From Oscillospiraceae bacterium (lineage in GTDB: Bacteria > Bacillota > Clostridia > Oscillospirales > Oscillospiraceae), in assembly GCA_020025545.1 (NCBI GenBank), contig JAHHRX010000005.1:1-64000 (forward strand): 64,000 nucleotides of DNA. Direction: 5' to 3'. The notes below the pieces were generated by a model. That model ran no database searches and was not told where the DNA came from. It saw only the letters and a program-made list of their open reading frames with translations. Positions within the stretch are counted from its first letter, which is position 1, and the number at the start of each line of letters is the position of its first letter. The position numbers and the translations under genes are program-made. Shown here piece by piece: positions 58,253 to 64,000 of the stretch.

Positions 58253-59122
58253 TTATTCCTCAGCTTCCTTTGCTTCCTCGGCTGCTTCCCGGGCTGCTAC
58301 CTGATTTACAAAGAGGTTGGCTTTGTCATGCTTGCGGTACATCATAAACATCAGCACCGCCGCAGCCGCCACGCAGCTGACTGCTGCCAGCACCTGGCTG
58401 ACCCGGAAGGGGCCCCAGTACAGGCTGTCCGTCCGCAGGCCTTCGATAATGGCTCTTCCGAGGCCATACCAAAGCACATAACCCAAAGCAATCTGTCCGT
58501 CATACTGACGGCGTTTGGAGAGAAAATGCAGAATCACAAAACCTGTCAGATTCCACACGGATTCATAAAGGAAGGTGGGATGGTGGAATTCCACGGTACG
58601 GGTCACGGTGTTATAAAGTCCCATCCGCAGGAAAGATTCTGTAGGGCCGCCGAAGGCTTCCCGGTTGAAGAAATTGCCCCACCGTCCGATGCTCTGTCCG
58701 ATCAGAAAGCCCAGCGTAGTAAGATCCAGAACGGCAGCGGTCTTGATTTTGCGCACCTTGCAGAACACAATGACACCGATAACTGCGCCGATGACACCGC
58801 CGTAGATTGCAAGGCCGCCCTCCCAGATATAGAGGATGCTGATGGGGTTTGCCGCATACTCCTCCCACTTGAAGGCGCAGTAGTAAAGTCGTGCGCAGAG
58901 GATGGCGAAAGGCACAATGTAAAGAACGCCGTCGGTGAGGTCATCGCCCTTGATGCCGAACTGCTTGCACCGCTTCCAGCCGTAGAGCACCGCCAGCATC
59001 AGGCCAAAGGCGATGATCATGCCGTAGAGGTGGATCGTGAGGGGACCGATGGTGATCTGACGAAGGGGGTCCAGCTCAATGCCCAGTCCCGGGAATGAGA
59101 TGATTGTGTAGGAATTGTTCAT
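58253..59122 (-). CDS. lgt: Prolipoprotein diacylglyceryl transferase
   Basis: 289-residue integral membrane enzyme that transfers diacylglycerol from phosphatidylglycerol to the lipobox cysteine of prolipoproteins. It shows the HLYGMIIAFG segment, the Lgt signature GRWGNFFNREAFGGPT and the late HPTFLYESVWNL region. Seven membrane helices are predicted, with a Glu/Ala-rich C-terminal tail. The ATG at 59122 overlaps the stop of the M16 peptidase gene by one base (TAATG), so it is the third gene of that operon. Confidence 0.96.
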   Translation of the reverse strand: MNNSYTIISFPGLGIELDPLRQITIGPLTIHLYGMIIAFGLMLAVLYGWKRCKQFGIKGDDLTDGVLYIVPFAILCARLYYCAFKWEEYAANPISILYIWEGGLAIYGGVIGAVIGVIVFCKVRKIKTAAVLDLTTLGFLIGQSIGRWGNFFNREAFGGPTESFLRMGLYNTVTRTVEFHHPTFLYESVWNLTGFVILHFLSKRRQYDGQIALGYVLWYGLGRAIIEGLRTDSLYWGPFRVSQVLAAVSCVAAAAVLMFMMYRKHDKANLFVNQVAAREAAEEAKEAEE

Positions 59123-60408
59123 TATATTTCCTCCTTTTTGTCACAAGGATCCATCACGGAAAGAGCGCAGCGTTCCTTTTTGACCACACGGCTCAAAAAC
59201 GCCAGCACCTCATTTTTCGTGATCTCCGCATAAATTTCGGGGAAAGCGAAATAATCAAAGCCGCCCAGATGATAGGCACAGACCCGGAAGCAGGTGGAAT
59301 CGAAGCTGTCCAGATCCCGGATTCTGCGGCCCATGGCGCTGCGCTTCATCCGCAGGAAATCGCTGTCCTCCATGCCCTGCTCCAAAATCAGCGCCGCCTC
59401 CGCCAAAATAGCATCCCGGACAGCTTCCGGATCGTCGCTGTCGCCGCCGCAGGTCAGCATGGCACAGCTGTCCACGGTTTCAAAGCCGCCGCCAAAGGAG
59501 GAATCGATGAGCCCCTGCTCATAAAGCCGCAGATACAGGCGGCTGGATTCTCCGAACAGGGCTTCTGCCGCCAGATCTGCCGCAATTTCCTGACGGACAG
59601 CCCCGGCGCCCTTCCCCACAGGCTCACATTTAAATGCCAGCTGGAAGGTAGGCATAGCCACCTCCATCTGCTGACGGACCAGTCCGCAGACTGCCGTCAC
59701 AGGCTCCGGCTGTGCCGGAAGCTTCTCGCCCACAGGCCGCCTTTCGTTTCCCAGCACCTCCCGGGCAATGTGAATCACCTGTTGGCTGTCTACATCGCCC
59801 ACCACACACAGCACCATATTCCCGGGGTTATAAAACGCCCGGTGGCACAGATGCAGAAGCTCCGGGGTGATCTGCCGGATGGATTCCCGGCTGCCGAGGA
59901 TGGGCAGCCGGATATTGTGCTTTTCGTAAAGGCACTCCATGAGGCTGTCGAAAATCCGGGAGTCCGGCGCATCCTCATTCATGCCGATTTCCTGATCGAT
60001 GATGCCCATTTCCCGCTGAACGCTTTCCGCCGGGAAATAGGGGGTGGAAACAAATTCCAGCAGGAGCCGGAGATTTTCTTCAAAATTCTGGGAGCAGCTG
60101 AAGTAATAGGCGGTCATATCGTAGCTGGTAAAGGCATTCACATTTGCTCCCAGCTCCGCGAATTCCCCCGTCACATCCCGGTCGGGCAGCTCAAACATCT
60201 TGTGCTCCAGAAAATGGGCAATGCCCGCAGGCATATGATATTCCTGTCCCTCAAGACGGAAATCCTGATGAACAGAGCCGAAATCCGTGATAAAATAGGC
60301 AAGCTTCTTCTGAAATCCCGGACGGGGCACGATCTTGACCGTCAGGCCGTTGGGGCAGGTGAAGCTGTGAAGGGTCTCCCCCAGATGGGGATATTCGGTA
60401 ACGGTCAT
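59122..60408 (-). CDS. M16 zinc peptidase homologue (YmfH-like)
   Basis: 428-residue insulinase-family protein. The inverted zinc motif HFLEH (H65, E68, H69) is intact, with the distal glutamate likely in the helix that follows around residue 140. It corresponds to the YmfH partner of Firmicutes ymfF-ymfH pairs; processing of peptides is expected, the substrate is unknown. The ATG at 60408 overlaps the ymfF-like stop by four bases. Being co-transcribed with lgt hints at an envelope link but does not prove it. Confidence 0.9.
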   Translation of the reverse strand: MTVTEYPHLGETLHSFTCPNGLTVKIVPRPGFQKKLAYFITDFGSVHQDFRLEGQEYHMPAGIAHFLEHKMFELPDRDVTGEFAELGANVNAFTSYDMTAYYFSCSQNFEENLRLLLEFVSTPYFPAESVQREMGIIDQEIGMNEDAPDSRIFDSLMECLYEKHNIRLPILGSRESIRQITPELLHLCHRAFYNPGNMVLCVVGDVDSQQVIHIAREVLGNERRPVGEKLPAQPEPVTAVCGLVRQQMEVAMPTFQLAFKCEPVGKGAGAVRQEIAADLAAEALFGESSRLYLRLYEQGLIDSSFGGGFETVDSCAMLTCGGDSDDPEAVRDAILAEAALILEQGMEDSDFLRMKRSAMGRRIRDLDSFDSTCFRVCAYHLGGFDYFAFPEIYAEITKNEVLAFLSRVVKKERCALSVMDPCDKKEEI

Positions 60409-61670
60409 TGGCTGCCTCCTTTCAGAAAATAGACGGTGTGGAGCCGCAGACTTGCGGCAGCCTCCGCCACCTGTTCCACCGTGACGGCCTCCACCCGGCG
60501 GCCGTACTCCTCCACCGTCATGGGAAATCCGCTGATGGCGGCAGTGCCATAGAATCCCTCGATGGCTCCCGGAGAATCATGGAGGGTCCTCAGAGAGGAA
60601 AGCATGGCTTCCTTGGCAGATGTCAGCTCCCCGGGCGTAATCTCTCCCCGGCAGCAGGCATCCAGCTGCGCCATGATTTCCCGGCGGGTCACTTCCTCCT
60701 TGTCCGCATCGATACCGGCGGACACCGTCAGGATTCCCTTGCTGCCATAGTAGCCGGAGCCGATGGAATAGCACAGGGACAGCTTTTCCCGCACATTCAT
60801 AAACAGCTTGCTGGTCATGCCTGCGCCGAATACGGTGTTCATCACCTGCATGGCCGTAAATTCCTCCTGCCGGTTGGTGATGGGGGTTACAAAGCCCATG
60901 TTGAGCTTTGCCTGCGCCACATCCATGATTTCGGTTTTTTCCGTTCCCTGCGTATCGTGGAACGGCGTCTGAGGCGGCATGGGCATAACGCTGCGTACAA
61001 GCCCGGCAAACATCTTTTTCACCAGCGCCGCCACCTGCTCCATGGGGGCAGAGCCTACATAAAATACTTCCACAGGGCTTTCTCTCAGCACCTTTTCATA
61101 GTGGGCATAGAGCATCCCGGGGGTGATGGCCGCCATATCCTCTTTTTCCCCCAGACGGGGCACACCGAAGGAATCCTCCCGGCACATGATCGTGAGAAGC
61201 TGTCCGGCAGCATAGATCCGTTTATCGTTGCGCTGGGCTTCTATGGCGGATATGATATTTTTCTTTTCGCTTTCCACATATTCCTCCCGGAATACGCCGT
61301 CCTCCAGCAGAGGTCTGCGCAGCAGCTCCCCGAGGAAATCCATCATCGGCTCCAGAATCCGGTCTCCTTTCAGGGCGAACCGATCCTCCATAAAGCCGCA
61401 GTAAAGTCCGGTGGTCTGGCAGTCGCCGATTCTGCGCACCATGGCGCTGACCGCCGCACCGTAAAGGTCATCCAGCCGCAGTGTGATGCTCCGAAGATCC
61501 GGATGCTCCTGAGAGCCCCGCAGCAGCACCGAGGGCAGCAGCGCATTCAAGGATGCCTCCTGCCGGTTCATGGGTCTTACAAACTGAATGCTGACGGCGC
61601 TCTGCTTAAATCGCTCTACCGGTGCCCAATGCAAGGTGACACCGGGTATGATTGCTGTTGATTCAACCAT
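60405..61670 (-). CDS. M16-family peptidase homologue without zinc motif (YmfF-like)
   Basis: 421-residue M16 fold protein lacking HXXEH; in its place the N-terminal half reads LPSVLLRGSQEHPD. It keeps the C-terminal family pattern (NTVFGAGMTSKLFMNVREKLSLCYSIGSGYY). Such inactive subunits pair with an active one, here the neighbouring YmfH-like protein. The ATG at 61670 follows AAGGAG. A -10 TATAAT at 61714-61719 lies upstream. It is the first gene of the operon with ymfH and lgt. Confidence 0.88.
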   Translation of the reverse strand: MVESTAIIPGVTLHWAPVERFKQSAVSIQFVRPMNRQEASLNALLPSVLLRGSQEHPDLRSITLRLDDLYGAAVSAMVRRIGDCQTTGLYCGFMEDRFALKGDRILEPMMDFLGELLRRPLLEDGVFREEYVESEKKNIISAIEAQRNDKRIYAAGQLLTIMCREDSFGVPRLGEKEDMAAITPGMLYAHYEKVLRESPVEVFYVGSAPMEQVAALVKKMFAGLVRSVMPMPPQTPFHDTQGTEKTEIMDVAQAKLNMGFVTPITNRQEEFTAMQVMNTVFGAGMTSKLFMNVREKLSLCYSIGSGYYGSKGILTVSAGIDADKEEVTRREIMAQLDACCRGEITPGELTSAKEAMLSSLRTLHDSPGAIEGFYGTAAISGFPMTVEEYGRRVEAVTVEQVAEAAASLRLHTVYFLKGGSQ

Positions 61671-61713
61671 TTGCGCTACTCCTTCAAAGTATTCAAAATC
61701 ACAAGTACCGTTT

Positions 61714-61742
61714 ATTATATACCAGTTTCCCGGAAATAGGAA
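61714..61742 (-). promoter_or_regulatory. Likely promoter of the M16-lgt operon
   Basis: Minus-strand TATAAT (61714-61719) with a poor -35 (TTCCTA) 17 bases upstream. Confidence 0.45.
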
Positions 61743-61772
61743 GTAGGCAACGGAAATTTAACATCTTTGCGG

Positions 61773-61826
61773 TTGCGATTTTCCCCGCAATGGGGTACAA
61801 TGGGACAAAATGGGGAGTTGTACCCC
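61773..61826 (+). promoter_or_regulatory. prmA promoter with an inverted repeat over the -10
   Basis: TTGCGA (61773-61778), 17 bases, TACAAT (61796-61801). GGGGTACAA at 61792-61800 is perfectly repeated inverted as TTGTACCCC at 61818-61826: either an operator or a 5' stem-loop. Confidence 0.6.
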
Positions 61827-61851
61827 CCTGTAAATTAAGGAGGCGCCGCTT

Positions 61852-62793
61852 TTGGCTTGGCTTGAAATTACGATCCACACCGCTCCCGATTCCATCGACG
61901 AAACCGTGGGAATCCTGAGCGCCGCCGGCTTTGCCGACCTTGTGATTGAGGATCAGAACCAGTTCGAGGATTTTCTGGAACAGAATCGGGCGTACTGGGA
62001 TTATATTGACGAAGAACTGGAAAAGAAGCTTCAGGGGCTTTCCCGGATCAAGCTCTACCTGCAGCAGGATCAGCACGATGCGCTGGCCCGGCTCAAGGCA
62101 CTGGCAGAGGGCAGGTCGCTTCCCGTGACTGTGGAAACCTTGCCGGACACCGACTGGGAGCAGAGCTGGAAAGAAAACTATCCCCCTGTGGAAGTGGGGG
62201 AAAAACTGGTGGTACTGCCCTACTGGCTGGCGCAGGAAAATCACGGCAGCCGTCTGCCGGTGATTCTGGATCCCGGTCTGACCTTCGGCACCGGCGCGCA
62301 CCCCTCCACCCAGATGGTGATGGAGGCCATGGAAGAGCTGGTGCGTCCCGGCAGTCATTGTCTGGATCTCGGCAGCGGCAGCGGTATCCTTTCCATCACC
62401 GCTCTGCGGCTGGGGGCAAAGGACGCCATCGGCGTGGACATTGACCCCAAAGCCGAGGACATTGCCCGGGAGAATGCCGGCTATAACGGCTTTGCCGCCC
62501 CGGAATTTACCGCATTGACAGGAAATGTCACCACCGACACCTCCCTCATGTCCCGGCTGGCCGGAAAGGCCTATGATGTGGTGCTGGTGAACATCGTAGC
62601 CGATGTGATCATCGGTCTTGCTCCGGTGCTGCCCCGGTTTTTGCAGGAAAACAGCACCCTGATCTGCTCCGGAATTCTGGACACCCGGCTTGCCGATGTT
62701 CAGTCCGCCATTGAAGCCGCAGGGCTTACCGTTTACTCCGTCCGTGCCAAGGAAGATTGGCGCTGCATTACCGCCGGGAGGAAAAAAGCATGA
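61852..62793 (+). CDS. prmA: Ribosomal protein L11 methyltransferase
   Basis: 313-residue SAM-dependent enzyme that trimethylates ribosomal protein L11. It has an N-terminal substrate-recognition domain (WLEITIHTAPDSIDETVGIL), TDWEQSWKENYPP, the LDPGLTFGTGAHPST segment, the SAM site LDLGSGSGILSI and the NIVADVI motif. The start is a TTG at 61852 after AGGAGG; no ATG fits. Its stop overlaps the next gene (ATGA). Confidence 0.95.
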   Translation: MAWLEITIHTAPDSIDETVGILSAAGFADLVIEDQNQFEDFLEQNRAYWDYIDEELEKKLQGLSRIKLYLQQDQHDALARLKALAEGRSLPVTVETLPDTDWEQSWKENYPPVEVGEKLVVLPYWLAQENHGSRLPVILDPGLTFGTGAHPSTQMVMEAMEELVRPGSHCLDLGSGSGILSITALRLGAKDAIGVDIDPKAEDIARENAGYNGFAAPEFTALTGNVTTDTSLMSRLAGKAYDVVLVNIVADVIIGLAPVLPRFLQENSTLICSGILDTRLADVQSAIEAAGLTVYSVRAKEDWRCITAGRKKA

Positions 62794-63833
62794 CGATCCC
62801 CTACCGCGTCAGAAAAAACCTGCGCCGTGCAGGCATCACCATACTGGTGCTGTTATGCATAGCCGCTGCTCTGCTGACCGTATGGCTGCTGTGGCTGAAC
62901 CGCTACATCATTTACAGGCAAGACGGTGCCCATCTGGATTTCGGGCTGTCTGGCATTGCGCAAAACGGCGAGCCCGCCACCCCTCCGGAGCCTGCTCCCA
63001 CGGTTTCCATCCACTACGGTGACGACAAGCCTTCCGATCTGCCTGCCGCCGGCGCCATGGCGCAGCTAAGCGGTCTTTACATCACCCAGGAGCAGCTGCG
63101 CAGCAATCTTGCTGCCGTCCGTGCGGAGGCGGAAAAGCTCCCCGCCGGCAGCACCGTCATGCTGGATGTGAAAAATGTCAAAGGCGAATTTTTCTATTCC
63201 TCCGCCATGGGCCGCAATGCGGGCGGTATTTCGGCAGAAGGGATGGATGATCTTCTGGAGCTTCTGAAATCCCGGGGCTGCTATATCATTGCAAAAATGC
63301 CCGCTTTTCGGGAATACTGGTTCATTCTGGACGACGAATCCGCCAGAGTGCCTCTGGGTCTGCCCAGAAAAGGCGGCAGCGGTGCGCTGTGGCTGGATAA
63401 GTCCGGTCCCAACTACTGGCTGAATCCCGCTGCTGACGGCGCCTTGAATCATATCATCAAGGTCGTCAGCGAACTGCGAAGCAAAGGATTTTCCGAGGTG
63501 CTTTTTACCGACTTCCAGTTCCCCGAAACCGATCAGATCAAATTCGACGGCAATCGGCAGGAAGCCCTCAGCAAGGCGGCAGACACTCTGGTTAAGGCCT
63601 GCGCCGGTCAGAATTTCACCGTTTCCTTTTTGGCGACCTCCGAGCCCATCCCTCTGCCCGAAGGACGCTGCCGGATGTACTTTACCGGCGTGGAAGCGGC
63701 GGACATTGACGCACTGATCCAGAAGCTGGGCTATACCGATCCTGCACGCAAAACCGTGTTTCTGACGGATCGGACCGACACCCGCTACGATGCCTACGGC
63801 GTTCTGCGGCCTCTCTATGTGCCGGAAAGCTGA
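62790..63833 (+). CDS. Membrane-anchored putative glycoside hydrolase (DUF4015-like)
   Basis: 347-residue protein with a single N-terminal membrane helix (AGITILVLLCIAAALLTVWL), a Pro-rich stalk and an extracytoplasmic domain resembling the DUF4015 putative glycoside-hydrolase barrel: GLYITQEQL, VMLDVKNVKGEFFY (Asp at the end of a barrel strand), YIIAKMPAF and VLFTDFQFPE. These are common in Firmicutes and have no established activity. The ATG at 62790 overlaps the prmA stop and follows GGGAGG. It is last in the two-gene operon. Confidence 0.75.
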   Translation: MTIPYRVRKNLRRAGITILVLLCIAAALLTVWLLWLNRYIIYRQDGAHLDFGLSGIAQNGEPATPPEPAPTVSIHYGDDKPSDLPAAGAMAQLSGLYITQEQLRSNLAAVRAEAEKLPAGSTVMLDVKNVKGEFFYSSAMGRNAGGISAEGMDDLLELLKSRGCYIIAKMPAFREYWFILDDESARVPLGLPRKGGSGALWLDKSGPNYWLNPAADGALNHIIKVVSELRSKGFSEVLFTDFQFPETDQIKFDGNRQEALSKAADTLVKACAGQNFTVSFLATSEPIPLPEGRCRMYFTGVEAADIDALIQKLGYTDPARKTVFLTDRTDTRYDAYGVLRPLYVPES

Positions 63834-63845
63834 TAAACCCATACA

Positions 63846-63880
63846 AAAAGCGGCGTGAGAATTCACGCCGCTTTTGATTT
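63846..63880 (+). terminator. Bidirectional terminator before galE
   Basis: AAAAGCGGCGTGA-GAAT-TCACGCCGCTTTT followed by GATTTTT; it adjoins the end of the convergent gene at 63886. Confidence 0.88.
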
Positions 63881-63885
63881 TTGAA

Positions 63886-64000
63886 TCAGTCGCCGTAGCC
63901 CATGGGGTTTTTGCTCTGCCAGTTCCAGGAATCCCGGCACATATCCTCAAGGCCATACTGCGCCTCCCAGCCCAGAACTTCTCTGCTCTTGGTGGGGTCT
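63886..64000 (-). CDS. galE: UDP-glucose 4-epimerase (C-terminal end only)
   Basis: The last 37 codons of a minus-strand gene entering from beyond base 64000. The tail REVLGWEAQYGLEDMC, RDSWNWQSKNPMGYGD is characteristic of GalE, which interconverts UDP-glucose and UDP-galactose (or the N-acetyl forms) and could supply sugars to the polysaccharide locus. The assignment rests on this short segment. Confidence 0.82.
   Translation of the reverse strand, partial: DPTKSREVLGWEAQYGLEDMCRDSWNWQSKNPMGYGD

Noticed and set aside
1..64000. CRISPR arrays, tRNA or rRNA genes, prophage or insertion sequences
   Set aside because: No regularly spaced repeats, cloverleaf genes, rRNA stretches, integrase or transposase genes were seen on either strand.

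Overview
This window looks like the chromosome of a Gram-positive, endospore-forming anaerobe of the class Clostridia, most likely an Oscillospiraceae/Ruminococcaceae relative. The evidence is an uninterrupted pro-sigma-K gene, spoVT, an AbrB-type spore regulator, strong AGGAGG ribosome binding sites, TTG/GTG starts, many consensus sigma-A promoters with 17-bp spacers, a moderately high GC content, and radical-SAM and gut-Firmicute type genes. No mobile element, CRISPR array, rRNA or tRNA was recognised. The assignment below genus level is a guess.

Layout. 1-3.8 kb: 5' part of thyA, a divergent LacI-type regulator, an anaerobic sulfatase-maturase-like radical SAM enzyme, and sigK. 3.9-14.2 kb: a minus-strand surface-polysaccharide locus (ExoA-like GT2, CDP-glycerol glycerophosphotransferase, Wzy-like polymerase, GT2, GT4, LicD, Wzx flippase, priming sugar-phosphate transferase) driven from a consensus promoter with a structured leader. 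14.3-27.8 kb: housekeeping genes (SDR reductase, gdhA, tldD/pmbA, diacylglycerol kinase-like, Nudix, MATE, NlpC/P60 with a WalR-like box, YbaK deacylase, a P-loop protein, pgi, a Ca2+/cation antiporter behind an unclassified structured leader).

28-40.2 kb: a preQ1-I riboswitch controls queT. A ZTP (pfl) riboswitch then precedes a nine-gene purine operon, purE-C-F-M-N-O-(AICAR transformylase)-D-L, which carries the pathway from PRPP to IMP apart from a few steps encoded elsewhere. Its PurF lacks the N-terminal cysteine nucleophile, and PurH is split into a PurO-like cyclohydrolase and a stand-alone transformylase.

40.3-52.5 kb: hydrolase, spoVT and arginase, then the most unusual stretch. This is a Mur-ligase with a non-canonical P-loop, an Asp/Glu racemase and two paralogous ATP-grasp ligases that resemble enterococcal D-aspartate ligase, next to an unfamiliar cytoplasmic glycoside-hydrolase-like gene. 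The 3' end of that gene is duplicated as a 134-bp relic, so the second ATP-grasp gene lies between direct repeats. Next comes a fusion of a TagD-like cytidylyltransferase to a degenerate Gfo/Idh domain, which could supply CDP-activated alditol to the polysaccharide locus, and mgtC.

52.6-64 kb: mnmG-trmB, a His-rich CsoR-like repressor, a D,D-carboxypeptidase, the rpsF-ssb-rpsR operon, two M16 peptidase homologues with lgt, prmA with a membrane-anchored putative glycoside hydrolase, and the 3' end of galE.
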